Below are positions 35,119 to 45,775 of a stretch of DNA of 64,000 nucleotides, in pieces. Positions within the stretch are counted from its first letter, which is position 1. Every line of letters starts with the position of its first letter. Source of the DNA: Lepidurus packardi (taxonomy: Eukaryota; Arthropoda; Branchiopoda; Notostraca; Triopsidae); assembly GCA_023053545.1 (NCBI GenBank), contig JAKZAN010000167.1, positions 1-64,000 of the forward strand, read 5' to 3'. The position numbers were made by a program, and so were the translations under genes. Under the pieces are notes generated by a model. That model saw only the letters and a list, made by a program, of their open reading frames with translations. It did no database searches and was not told where the DNA came from.

Positions 35119-36327
35119 ATGGTAGAAAAGACATGGCTTACTCGAGACGATTGGCATCAACTCTATACGGATCCTTCGTCTTTGGGTGCTTATGGTGGTT
35201 TACAACGTTTGTTGCGTTACGCCAAACAGCAATACCCGAAAGCCGCTAATATTAACCTTACCACCGCCCGCCAATCTTTGAGCTATCTTAATAGTTATAC
35301 TCTACATCGGAACAATCCTCGTCGCTTTCCACGTCGATATGTAATCACTTCTACGCTTCATGATCTTTGGCAGGCTGATTTGGTTGATGTACAACGCTGG
35401 AGTCGAATGAATAATGGAATGAACTTTCTTTTTACTATTATTGATGTTCATAGTCGTTATCTCTGGGTCTATCCTATCTCCAACAAGACTGGACCTACTG
35501 TACTCGCAACCTTACAACAACATATTACAAACACAAGATTAATACCCAAACATTTCAACACGGATCAGGGTACAGAATTTCTCAATCACGCGTTCCAAAA
35601 ATATCTTAAAGACGTAGGTGTCAAATTTTATCTAACTCGGACTCAAGAAACTAAAGCACCGATTGTGGAACGAGTCCATCGCACCCTCCTAGAGCGAATC
35701 TCGCGTTACATGACTCAACATCATACCGAACGTTTCATAGATGTGTTGCCACAATTAGTGGATAACTACAATCGGAGTTACCATCGAACCATTGGTCGGG
35801 CTCCTGTGGAAGTCACCGTGGAAAACCAAGATGAGGTAGCTCGACATATTCATAAGATGCGCAGTGCAGCTGTTAAAACTCGTCAGCCCACCTTCAGTGT
35901 AGGTGATTACGTACGGATTAAAAACGATACAAAACCATTTTTTAATAAAGGCTATATTGTTCAAAACACATACGAGATATACAAGATTGAAACGGTGAAT
36001 CTTACTCAACCTGTAACTTACAATTTAGTTGATCTCCAAAATGAAGATATTATTGGTCAATTTTACGGTATTGAATTAACCCGTGTGGCGCCACCTAACT
36101 TTAAAGCTTTGTACCCCATCGAAAAAGTGCTCAAACAACGTTGCAACTCGGTGGGTGAGACCGAGTACTATATAACATGGAAAGGTTGGCCAACCGAGTT
36201 CAATACTTGGGTAAACGCTCGAGAGTTAACACCTTTCTGGCAAGACTTTGTCCGCACACGGAAGACTTTAAAACCTCCCAGCAATCTGTATTCGGGTCGC
36301 ATGCGATCTAGTCGACAGTCACCATGA
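35119..36327 (+). CDS. int: Polinton integrase with chromodomain
   Basis: 402 residues; inserts the element DNA into host chromosomes. The retroviral-type core has catalytic Asp87 (WQADLVD), Asp149 (NTDQGTEF) and Glu184 (PIVERVHRTL), about 34 residues apart for the last pair. A C-terminal chromodomain, about 331-375 (YPIEKVL, YYITWKGWP, FNTWVNARELT), has the aromatic residues used to read methylated histone tails and could steer insertion to heterochromatin such as this satellite. No stop or frameshift is seen. Its TGA overlaps the next ATG as ATGA. Confidence 0.96.
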   Translation: MVEKTWLTRDDWHQLYTDPSSLGAYGGLQRLLRYAKQQYPKAANINLTTARQSLSYLNSYTLHRNNPRRFPRRYVITSTLHDLWQADLVDVQRWSRMNNGMNFLFTIIDVHSRYLWVYPISNKTGPTVLATLQQHITNTRLIPKHFNTDQGTEFLNHAFQKYLKDVGVKFYLTRTQETKAPIVERVHRTLLERISRYMTQHHTERFIDVLPQLVDNYNRSYHRTIGRAPVEVTVENQDEVARHIHKMRSAAVKTRQPTFSVGDYVRIKNDTKPFFNKGYIVQNTYEIYKIETVNLTQPVTYNLVDLQNEDIIGQFYGIELTRVAPPNFKALYPIEKVLKQRCNSVGETEYYITWKGWPTEFNTWVNARELTPFWQDFVRTRKTLKPPSNLYSGRMRSSRQSP

Positions 36328-37193
36328 CCCACAATGAAAAGTATATCACGTTACCTTCTAACTCATCCATGTCGCATTATCCTCATAATACTATGAGTAA
36401 TTATCGAACTCTATTGTGCGAACCAATACATGTCCCTGTAGATGAGTATGAGGTGGCTTTGGTGGAATTTCTATTTGTGAACAGTATGCATACTTTAAGC
36501 GAAGAAGAGAATTTTATGATTGCACACAGTGAAATCAAATCTAAAAAACAGACTGATGGTTTAACCAAAGAAGTAGTAGAAATTTCATCAAAGGAATAGC
36601 TAACTAAAATCAATTTACACAATTTGGAAGTGTACGATTCTATAGATCGGTTGGTGAGCGATCTCAACAGTGGTCTTGACCGTATGTTTCCGACTCTATT
36701 GGATAAATCTCGGAGAGTCGAATTTGTTTACCGTGACAAAAAGAAAACAGTGAGCTTGAAACTACCCCCGAGTTCCGATTTGGAAGCTTGCGAAATTATT
36801 TTACCGGCACGGGTTAAAGCTATCTTAGGGTTCATGGATCAGGACAAATTACGGGTGGTCAAAGGTCGTGGGGAATGTAATTCGAGTCTAACACCAGATC
36901 TGAAAAGTGGTGCTCACAATTTATACGTTTATTGTGATATTATACAATCGAGTTTCGTGGGGGATACCAGCGCTCCTCTTTTACGCACCATCCCTCTTTC
37001 CACCGAAATGAGAGAGGGTGACCTAGTCTCAGTTAGTTTTAATCACAATTACTATATCCCCCTTAGTCGAGGTTACATTGATACAATTCACATCTATATT
37101 AAGACAGGTACTGGTCTACCTGTTTTATTCCAAGCTGGGACAGTGTCGGCTATACTACATCTACAACGAGTTCGCTCTCATGGCGCCTTTTAA
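36324..37193 (+). CDS. Polinton minor capsid (penton-like) protein with in-frame TAG
   Basis: Single jelly-roll vertex protein of the predicted virion. The N-terminal part (ITLPSNSS, EVALVEFLF) and the C-terminal part (LYVYCDIIQ, VGDTSAPLLRTIPL, YIPLSRGYIDTIHIYI) are both typical of the family and lie in one frame. They are separated only by a TAG at 36597-36599. Eight sense codons between that stop and the next start-like codon keep the frame, so this is one gene of 290 codons, not two. The stop is followed by CTA, a context linked to readthrough in other genes, but simple mutation is at least as likely. It starts at the ATGA overlap with the integrase and overlaps the next gene by up to 14 bp. 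Confidence 0.87.
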
Positions 37194-37737
37194 GGGATGT
37201 TTATCGGTTGAATGTTATATGAAGGCGTTAAACCCACAACAGCGAGGTGGTGGAGGTGAAACTTTTTATCGAGGCAACCACCGTCAACGTGGTTATGGAT
37301 TTTTCTCGCGCTACATAATACCAATTTTCCGTGGATTAGTAGCACCCTCGCTCAGACATCTAGTTAGAAACGTGGCTCGTGATGTCTCATCGGGTAAGAA
37401 ATTGAGAGACACCATGAAAACTCGAGGTATGGAAAGTTTACAACAAATGGGTCAAGAAATTTTGCAACGCAACACCAACGATGCAAAAGCTCAAGTTGGA
37501 CAAGGGTTCATTCAATTCTTAAACAAAACTCCTCTTCAACGACAGCTCAGTATGTCTAGCACCACAGTTGTGCAAACATCTCGTCGTCGTCGTCCTCGTC
37601 GAAAATTAGCGGGTGCTGTGGCACCTTATCAAACAGGTAGCGGACGTAAACGTAAATCTTCAGCAGTCAAACGTAAAAAACCTTGTGTCAAGAAGCGCTC
37701 AATAAAACGAAAAACAGCCGCCGATATATTCGGTTAG
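37180..37737 (+). CDS. Basic Polinton virion-like protein
   Basis: About 185 residues from ATG 37180; ATG 37219 (MKALNPQQ) is an equally good start. Features are RGGGGETFYRG, then QRGYGFFSRYIIPIFRGL, a helical middle (KKLRDTMKTRGMESLQQMG) and a very basic tail (RRRRPRRK, KRKKPCVKKR). A Gly-rich head, a short hydrophobic segment and a nuclear-type basic tail recall core/cement proteins of adenoviruses and a recurrent Polinton protein beside the major capsid gene. A DNA-binding or membrane-active role is inference. Its TAG stop is directly followed by the major capsid ATG. Confidence 0.75.
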   Translation: MAPFKGCLSVECYMKALNPQQRGGGGETFYRGNHRQRGYGFFSRYIIPIFRGLVAPSLRHLVRNVARDVSSGKKLRDTMKTRGMESLQQMGQEILQRNTNDAKAQVGQGFIQFLNKTPLQRQLSMSSTTVVQTSRRRRPRRKLAGAVAPYQTGSGRKRKSSAVKRKKPCVKKRSIKRKTAADIFG

Positions 37738-39030
37738 ATGGATACCATCCGCGAGGGTAGCACACCTTTCATTTCAGACAAACTAGACTTGTTGAGTATT
37801 CCTCATACTGAAGCTGGTATTAGTCAATCTAAAGATTTTATTGTTCAAACTCGCGCGTCATCCAAAGACAATGTAGCTCCTATAGAATTTAATTTTTCCA
37901 CCCACTCCAACCAATTTTTGGATCTGGAACGTCCCCAGCTTTACGCGCAAGTTAAAATTGTACGCAGCGACGGGGTTAATATTACAGATTCAGATTCTGT
38001 TTTTCCAGTCAACAATCTGCTTCATTCGCTCTTTAGTCAAGTTGATCTGTATCTCAACGATACGCTTGTCACTTCTTCAGGGCAAAATTACGGTTACAAA
38101 AGTTTTTTAAATTGTTTGCTACGCCATGGTGAAGAATATCATCGAAGTTTTGGTACTGCTGCTCTCTACATCAAAGATGAAAATGCTGACGTTATAGAAA
38201 CCAGTAGTTCGTCTCTTTTGCGTAAAACTTTCACAGAAAAATCTAAATTAGTGGAACTTATGGGCGTCTTGAATGTGGATTTATTCCAATGTCCCAAACT
38301 GTTGCTGCCCGATGTAAGCTGCGTCTTACGGTTACATCGACAAGCTGATAGTTTCTTGATTAGCCACAATGCGTTACCTGCAACACAGACTTATTCCTAC
38401 AAAGTTGTTATCGAAAAAGCTCAAATGGTGTTGCGAGTTCATACTCTCAATTCTGAATATCGCTTAGGATTGGAGAAAATGTTGTTGGGGGGTAATGTAG
38501 CCAAATATCCTTTTCTTAAAACTGACGTTCGCTCTTTTACCATACCTGCTGGCACCATGCAAAAAACTGTGGAAGATTCCTACCTGCGTCGCGTTCCTCG
38601 ACGGATAGTTATCGGTTTCTTGCCTACTAAAGCTTTCATGGGTGATTGGCTCAGCAATCCTTACCTGTTTCAACATCATAATGTATCTACCATAAGCGTG
38701 TCCCTCAACAATGAAGAAGTTCCTTTTCCAAGTATTCCTGTTGGTTCTGATGAATACCTGTTGGGTTATTACTCGCTTTTAGATTGTTACAATCTAGTGA
38801 ACTCAGAGGTTGGACTATCATTTGAACGTGAACTTTACCAACAGTACTATCGTCTTTACGGTTTTCAAATTATTCCCGTCACCGAAGGTTTTGGAATGTT
38901 GAAAGAGGGGAATTTGAAAATAGATGTTCGCTTTTCTAAAGCAGTAGTCGATTCTTTAACTATGATTGTTTTTAGCGAAACAGATTCTTTGTTGCAAATT
39001 GATAGTGCTCGTCAAATTCTCGTTGAATGA
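37738..39030 (+). CDS. Polinton major capsid protein (double jelly-roll)
   Basis: 430 residues. The pattern IEFNFSTHSNQFLDL, SLFSQVDLYLNDTLVTSSGQ with YGYKSFL, and the later RRIVIGFLPTKAFMGDW with NPYLFQHHN matches Polinton major capsid proteins. These trimerise into the hexon-like shell by a double jelly-roll fold. The frame is intact from ATG to TGA. It sits between the basic protein and the protease in the usual late-gene cluster, with no gap to the upstream stop. Confidence 0.93.
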   Translation: MDTIREGSTPFISDKLDLLSIPHTEAGISQSKDFIVQTRASSKDNVAPIEFNFSTHSNQFLDLERPQLYAQVKIVRSDGVNITDSDSVFPVNNLLHSLFSQVDLYLNDTLVTSSGQNYGYKSFLNCLLRHGEEYHRSFGTAALYIKDENADVIETSSSSLLRKTFTEKSKLVELMGVLNVDLFQCPKLLLPDVSCVLRLHRQADSFLISHNALPATQTYSYKVVIEKAQMVLRVHTLNSEYRLGLEKMLLGGNVAKYPFLKTDVRSFTIPAGTMQKTVEDSYLRRVPRRIVIGFLPTKAFMGDWLSNPYLFQHHNVSTISVSLNNEEVPFPSIPVGSDEYLLGYYSLLDCYNLVNSEVGLSFERELYQQYYRLYGFQIIPVTEGFGMLKEGNLKIDVRFSKAVVDSLTMIVFSETDSLLQIDSARQILVE

Positions 39031-39074
39031 GTTGATTAGTTATGTTTTCATGGTTCAAATGTTTGTTGACAGTG

Positions 39075-39110
39075 AACCTTTGAATCATCAATACACACCA
39101 AACCTTTGAA
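39075..39110 (+). promoter_or_regulatory. Pair of AACCTTTGAA motifs before the protease gene
   Basis: Copies at 39075-39084 and 39101-39110 are 26 bp apart in the 108-bp gap between the capsid gene and the protease start. Together with the copies at 33730 and in both TIRs they suggest a shared cis-element. Confidence 0.4.
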
Positions 39111-39138
39111 GTGGATAAAAGTCTTGATTTATTTAGCT

Positions 39139-39699
39139 ATGAATACTAGCCAGCTTTATCATATCTTGCGTCATGACCCTGTTATTCAAAAACGTGGTTT
39201 TGAAACTTGGGTTATTCCTCGCGACCATCTTACTCGTCTCAAGTCCAACTCTGGGAAACCTTTACTTGTTATTTGCAACACTCACCCTCATCAACATGAA
39301 GGTGTTCATTGGCTTTTAATTTATGTTCCGGCTATTGTCACCCCGCTGCAACCAGTTGAATTTTTCGATAGTTTAGGTCAAAGCATCCATAGCTACCATC
39401 CGGACTTTGCCACATGGTGTGGTTCGCACCTCTGGCAAAACCATCCTTTAACCCTTCAACATCCTACATCGCGCGCTTGTGGACAATGGTGTCTTTATGT
39501 GGCTTTACAGCGAGCTCGAAATCATTCTTTGAAAAATATTCTAATTCCTTTTCGTTGCAATAGCGGTAAAACTCGACTTTTACAACAAGATCGCTGGGTT
39601 GAAAAGCAAATTCAACAAAGATATGGATTACAATTGAAACCCCTACGAATTGTGTGTACTGACCAAACCTGTCGAGCTTTGTATGATGATGATGAATAA
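39139..39699 (+). CDS. pro: Adenain-like cysteine protease
   Basis: 186 residues from ATG 39139, chosen over an upstream TTG in frame. The fold is the Ulp1/adenovirus endopeptidase type: catalytic His57 (GVHWLLIYV), Asp77 (FFDSLG), Gln107 (LQHPTS) and Cys114 (SRACGQWC). In the family it cleaves capsid precursors after Gly-Gly motifs during maturation; QKGGG in the small basic protein fits. The frame is intact and ends in an acidic DDDE. It is the last gene before the right TIR and has its own upstream AACCTTTGAA pair. Confidence 0.93.
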   Translation: MNTSQLYHILRHDPVIQKRGFETWVIPRDHLTRLKSNSGKPLLVICNTHPHQHEGVHWLLIYVPAIVTPLQPVEFFDSLGQSIHSYHPDFATWCGSHLWQNHPLTLQHPTSRACGQWCLYVALQRARNHSLKNILIPFRCNSGKTRLLQQDRWVEKQIQQRYGLQLKPLRIVCTDQTCRALYDDDE

Positions 39700-39711
39700 T
39701 ACAAACAAATT

Positions 39712-39831
39712 TCAATACAAATAGTGTATTTCAGACAATGTCAAACAATACAGATGGTGTATCTCTATGTTATTAGAGACATTTATGTTGTCGACTAATC
39801 TCAAATAGACTACAGCCAAGTCTTCAGCCAT
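39712..39831 (-). CDS. Right-end short twin of the TIR-start ORF
   Basis: The right TIR repeats the first 13 codons of the ORF at 22587. On the minus strand this frame continues 26 codons into unique sequence and ends at TGA, 12 bp from the protease stop. Either a real short product with a shared N-terminus or a passive result of the TIR boundary; I favour the latter. Confidence 0.2.
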   Translation of the reverse strand: MAEDLAVVYLRLVDNINVSNNIEIHHLYCLTLSEIHYLY

Positions 39832-40315
39832 TCTTATGCTCTAGCAGAGTTTATTGAACCACCGTGTTGATCTGTGTTGGTTCCACTGGTTTCATAAACA
39901 GGAGACGTGCTGGTGATAGCCTTGAGTTTGTCAAACACTGGTTGGAATGAGTGTGTGTGTGCGGTTGTGAGAATTGGGGATTTTGAAACCGTTCAGCCTA
40001 AGGGTTGCACAGATGTCAGAGTGGGGGTTGTCAAGCGCGCCCATCTGAGGAATCATGCCTATGGAAGAGTGGGGATTGACCAACACAGCAGCTTGAGGGG
40101 GGTGTCAAACACATGAGTGTGAGCTGACAAGCACCCTAGCCAGACGGGCTGTGCAAACGCAAGAGTGGGTGAGTTGGTGTTATCAGTGTGTGTGCAACAG
40201 TTGATAGCCTGATGAGCATGATGGCACACTCTCCAAAAAAATCTTACAGTGTAGTGAAACCACCAACCATTATTTTGAATGAATTTGTAATTGTATTTGT
40301 TGAAAGAAAATACAT

Positions 40316-40325
40316 TTCAAAGGTT
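40316..40325 (-). promoter_or_regulatory. AACCTTTGAA motif in right TIR (complement)
   Basis: The mirror of 22093-22102 in the left TIR, so one of the five occurrences of the motif; the two TIR copies are not independent. Confidence 0.3.
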
Positions 40326-40333
40326 AAACTTAC

Positions 40334-40709
40334 AAAAAGTGTCTTTAACTTAAATGTCTATCTCCGAAAAAGTGTCATTAACTTTAATGTCGAATCTGAA
40401 AAAGTGTCTTTAACTTTAATGGTAATCCTGAAAAAGTGTCTTTAACTTTAATGTCGAGTCCGAAAAAGTGTCTTTAACTTTAATGTCTATTCTCGAAAAA
40501 GTGTCCTTAACTTTAATGTTGATTCTGAAAAAGTGTCTTTAACTTTAATGGTAATCCTGAAAAAGTGTCATTAACTTTAATGTCGAGTCCGAAAAAGTGT
40601 CTTTAACTTTAATGTCGAATCTGAAAAAGTGTCTTTAACTTTAATGGTAATCCTGAAAAAGTGTCTTTAACTTTAATGTCGAGTCCGAAAAAGTGTCTTT
40701 AACTTTAAT
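40334..40709 (-). repeat. 32-bp tandem array in right TIR (12 units)
   Basis: Twelve units in the reverse orientation with the same order of variants as the left array, lacking the partner of left unit 8. Confidence 0.93.
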
Positions 40710-40874
40710 GGTAATTAAGTTTGCTGGCGGAGGACACTGTTGTCGACACGAGAGCTGCTCAATTGTGAGGACAGCGCCAACGTGAAAGTGGCGGAAACGC
40801 TAGAAACTAGGTGTTGTCAAACCATACTGCGCAGGCGTCAGGGCAGGGGACTAGGGGAGAAATGAAGGCATCCT

Positions 40875-40929
40875 ATTGGTGCAGCCATAAAAGGGGCGGG
40901 GCTTGGGGGAAATGGAGGCTTCCTATTGG
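40875..40929. promoter_or_regulatory. CCAAT (as ATTGG) and GC boxes in right TIR
   Basis: ATTGG lies at 40875-40879 and 40925-40929 with GGGGCGGGG at 40893-40901; the mirror of the left-end cluster. Confidence 0.45.
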
Positions 40930-41025
40930 TGCGGCAGTAATGGAGGTGGCAGTAATGGTGGTACCTATACTACTTACTGACTTAATTCATGTATTACTGA
41001 CTTAATTCATGAATTACTGACTTAA

Positions 41026-44000
41026 TTAATGAATTACGGACTTAATTAATGAATTACTGACTTAATTCATGAATTACTGACTTAATTAATGAATTACTGA
41101 CTTAATTCGTGATTTATTGAGTAAATTCATGAATTACTGACTTGATTCATGAATTACTGACTTAATTCATGAATTACTGACTTAATTAATAAATTACTGA
41201 CTTACTTCATGAATTAATGACTTAGTTAATGAATTACTGACTATATTCATGAATTACTTAATTAATTCATGTATTACTAACCTAATTCCGGAATTAATGA
41301 CTTAATTCATGAATTACTGACTTAATTCATGAATTACTGACTTAATTCATGAATTACTGACTTAATTCATGAATTACTGACTTAATTCATGAATTACTGA
41401 CTTAATTCATGAACTACTGACTTAATTCATGAATTACTGACTTAATTCATGAACTACTGACTTAATTCATGAATTACTGACTTAATTAACGAATTACTGA
41501 CTTAATTCATGAATTACTGACTTAGATAAAATAATTACTGACTTAATTAATGAATTACTGACTTAATTCATGAATTACTTACTTAATTCATGTATTACTG
41601 ACTTAATTCATGTATTACTGACTTAATTAATGAATTACTGACTTAATTCATGATTTATTGAGTAAATTCATGAATTACTGACTTGATTCATGAATAACTG
41701 ACTGAATTCATGAATTACTGACCTATTTCATAAATTACTGACTTAATTCATGAATTACTGACTTAGTTAATGAATTACTGACTTAATTCATGAATTGCTT
41801 ACTTAATTCATGTATTACTGACCTAATTCAGCAACTACTGACTTAATTCATGAATTACTGACTTAAGTAATGAATTACTGACTTAATTAATGAATTAGTG
41901 AATTAATTCATGAATTACTGACTTAATTAATGAATTAATGACTTAATTAATGAATTACTGACTTAATTAATGAATTACTGAATTAATTCATGAATTACTG
42001 ACGTAATTAATGAATTACTGACTTAATTAATGCACTACTTACTTAATTCATGTATTACTGACTTAATTCATGAATTACTGACTTAATTAATGAATTACGG
42101 ACTTAATTCATGAATTACTGACTTAATTCATGAAATACTGACTTAATTCATGAATTACTGACTTAATTCATGAACTACTGACTTAATTCATGAATTACTG
42201 AGTTAATTAACGAATTACTGACTTAATTCATGAATTACTGAGTTAATTAACGAATTACTGACTTAATTCATGAATTACTGACTTAATTCATGAATTACTG
42301 ACTTAATTCATGAATTACTGACTTAATTAATGAATTACTGACTTAGATAAAATAAATACTGACTTAATTAATGAATTACTGACTTAACTCATGAATTACT
42401 TACTTAATTCATGATTTAATGACTTAGTTAATGAATTACTGACTTAATTCATGAATTACTTAATTAATTCATGTATTACTAACCTAATTCCGGAATTACT
42501 GACTTAATTCATGAATTACTGACTTAATTCATGAATTACTGACTTAATTCATGAATTACTGACTTAATTCATGAATTACTGACTTAATTCATGAATTACT
42601 GACTTAATTCATGAATTACTGACTTAATTCATGAACTACTGACTTAATACATGAATTTACTGACTTAATTCATGAACTACTGACTTAATTCATGAATTAC
42701 TGACTTAATTAACGAATTACTGACTTAATTCATGAATTACTGACTTAATTCATGAATTACTGACTTAATTAACGAATTACTGACTTAATTCATGAATTAC
42801 TGACTTAATTAATGAATTACTGACTTAGATAAAATAATTACTGACTTAATTAATGAATTACTGACTTAATTCATGAATTACTTACTTAATTCATGTATTA
42901 CTGACTTAATTCATGAATTACTGACTTAATTAATGAATTACTGACTTAATTCATGAATTACTGCCTTAATTCATGTATTACTGACTTAATAATGAATTAC
43001 GGACTTAATTAATGCACTACTGACTTAATTCATGAATTACTTACTTAATTCATGTATTACTGACTTAATTCATGAATTACTGACTTAATTAATGAATTAC
43101 GGACTTAATTAATGAATTACTGACGTAATTAATGAATTACTGACTTAATTAATGAATTACTGACTTAATTAATGAATTACTGACTTAATTCATGATTTAT
43201 TGAGTAAATTCATGAATTACTGACTTGATTCATGAATTACTGACTTAATTCATGAATTACTGACTTAATTCATGTATTACTGACCTAATTATGGAATTAC
43301 TGACTTAATTCATGAATTACTGACTTAATTCACGAATTACTGACTTAATTAATCAATTACTGATTTAATTAATGAATTACTGAATTAATTCATGAAATAG
43401 TGACTTAATTCATGAATTACTGACTTAATTCATGACTTACTGAATTAATTCATGAATTACTGACTTAATTAATGAATTACTGAATTAATTCATGAATTAC
43501 TGACTTAATTCATGAATTACTTACTTAATTCATGTATTACTGACTTAATTCATGAATTACTGACTAAATTAATGAATTACGGACTTAATTAATGAATTAC
43601 TGACGTAATTAATGAATTACTGACTTAATTAATTAAATACTGACTTAATTAATGAATTACTGACTTAATTCATGATTTATTGAGTAAATTCATGAATTAC
43701 TGACTTAATTCATGAATTGCTTACTTAATTCATGTATTACTGACCAAATTCAGGAATTACTGACTTAATTCATGAATTACTGACCTAATTCATAAATTAC
43801 TGACTTAATTCATGAATTACTGACTTAGTTAATGAATTACTGACTTAATTCATGAATTGCTTACTTAATTCATGTATTACTGACCAAATTCAGGAATTAC
43901 TGACTTAATTCATGAATTACTGACTTAATTAATGAATTACTGACTTAATTAATGAATTAGTGAATTAATTCATGAACTACTGACTTAATTCATGAATTAC

Positions 44001-45775
44001 TGACTTAACTTATGAATTACTGACTTAATTAATTAATTACTTACTTAATTCATGAATTGCTGATTTAATTAATGAATTACTGACTTAATTAATGAATAAC
44101 TGACTTAATTCAAGAATTACTGACTTAATTAATGAATTAGTGAATTAATTCATGAACTACTGACTTAATTCATGAATTCATGACTTAATTCATGAATTTC
44201 TGACTTAATTCATGAATTACTGACTTAATTCATGAATTACTTACCTAATTCATGAATTACTGACTTAATTCATGAATTACTTACTTAATTCATGTATTAC
44301 TGACTTAATTCATGAATTACTGACTTAATTAATCAATTACAGACTTAATTCATGAATTACTGACTTAATTAATGAATTCCGGACTTAATTAATGAACTAC
44401 TGACTTAATTCATGAATTACTGACTTAATTAATGAATTACTTACTTAATTCATGTATTACTGACTTGATTCATGAATTACTGACTTAATTAATGAATTAC
44501 GGACTTAATTAATGAATTACTGACGTAATTAATGAATTACTGACTTAATTAATGAATTACTGACTTAATTAATGAATTACTGACTTAATTCATGATTTAT
44601 TGAGTAAATTCATGAATTACTGACTTGATTCATGAATTACTGACTGAATTCATGAATTACTGACCTAATTCATAAATTACTGACTTAATTCATGAATTAC
44701 TGACTTAGTTAATGAATTACTGACTTAATTCATGAATTGCTTACTTAATTCATGTATTACTGACCTAATTCAGGAATTACTGACTTAATTCATGAATTAC
44801 TGACTTAAGTAATGAATTACTGACTTAATTAATGAATTACTGACTTAATTAATGAATTACTGACTTAATTAATGAATTACTGAATTAATTAATGAATAAC
44901 TGACTTAATTCATGAATTACTGACGTAATTAATGAATTACTGACTTAATTAATGAATTACTGACTTAATTAATGAATTACTGACTTAATTCGTGATTTAT
45001 TGAGTAAATTCATGAATTACTGACTTGATTCATGAATTACTGACTTAATTCATGAATTACTGACTTAATTAATAAATTACTGACTTACTTCATGAATTAA
45101 TGACTTAGTTAATGAATTACTGACTTAATTCATGAATTACTTAATTAATTCATGTATTACTAACCTAATTCCGGAATTACTGACTTAATTCATGAATTAC
45201 TGACTTAATTCATGAATTACTGACTTAATTCATAAATAACTGACTTAATTCATGAATTACTGACTTAATTCATGAATTACTGACTTAATTCATGAATTAC
45301 TGACTTAATTCGTGAACTACTGACTTAATTTATGAATTACTGACTTAATTAACGAATTACTGACTTAATTCATGAATTACTAACTTAGTTCATGAATTTC
45401 TGACTTAATTAATGAATTACTGACTTAATTCATGAATTACTGACTTAATTAACGAATTACTGACTTAATTCATGAATTACTGACTTAATTCATGAAATAC
45501 TGACTTAATTAACGAATTACTGACTTAATTCATGAATTACTGTCTTAATTCATGAATTACTGACTTAATTCATGAATTACTGACTTAATTCCTGAATTCC
45601 TGACTTAATTCCTGAATTACTGACTTAATTCCTGAATTCCTGACTTTATTCATGAATTCCTGACTTAATTCCTGAATTACTGACTTAGATAAAATAATTA
45701 CTGACTTAATTCATGAATTACTGACTTAACTAATTAATTACTTACTTAACTAATGAATTGCTGATTTAATTAATG
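41026..45775 (+). repeat. Higher-order satellite repeat, copy A (about 4.7 kb)
   Basis: Rare variants occur in the same order as in 45776-50475. Examples are TTCGTGATTTATTGAG, the 21-bp unit with TTAATACATGAATTTAC (42641 and 47405), CATAAATAAC, and the terminal CCTGAATTCC cluster with TAACTAATTAATTAC. Boundaries are approximate. Confidence 0.85.

Larger units (their letters stand above)
21415..40971. mobile_element. Polinton/Maverick element with nested Gypsy
   Basis: A 19.6-kb element, about 13.8 kb without the nested retrotransposon, bounded by inverted repeats that begin AGTATAGG and end CCTATACT. It encodes the Polinton hallmark set: protein-primed family B polymerase, retroviral-type integrase with chromodomain, FtsK/HerA-type packaging ATPase, adenain-like protease, and major and minor jelly-roll capsid proteins. 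In the family, 6-bp target duplications are usual. TTACTG occurs at 21405-21410 and 40974-40979, but this hexamer occurs in most satellite units and leaves 4 and 2 extra bases, so it is only a candidate. Near-identical TIRs indicate a recent insertion. The polymerase is split by a Gypsy element and two genes have in-frame TAGs, so autonomy is doubtful. Confidence 0.97.
39794..40971 (-). repeat. Polinton right terminal inverted repeat
   Basis: 1178 bp, the reverse complement of the left TIR less one 32-bp unit. It ends CCTATACT before satellite. The inner boundary is clear: beyond ACTAATC the sequences diverge. Confidence 0.95.

Noticed and set aside
36570..36599. A 27-bp GT-AG stretch that would remove the minor capsid TAG in phase
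   Set aside because: Far shorter than the 53- and 57-bp introns of the same element and below the size the usual animal spliceosome handles; a nonsense codon is simpler.
23283..36599. Reassigned TAG codon in this genome
   Set aside because: TAG ends the basic virion-like gene at 37737 and Gypsy-1 gag; two isolated TAGs do not make a code change.
21405..40979. TTACTG as a firm 6-bp Polinton target duplication
   Set aside because: The hexamer occurs in most satellite units and does not abut the AGTATA ends, so it has little value as evidence.
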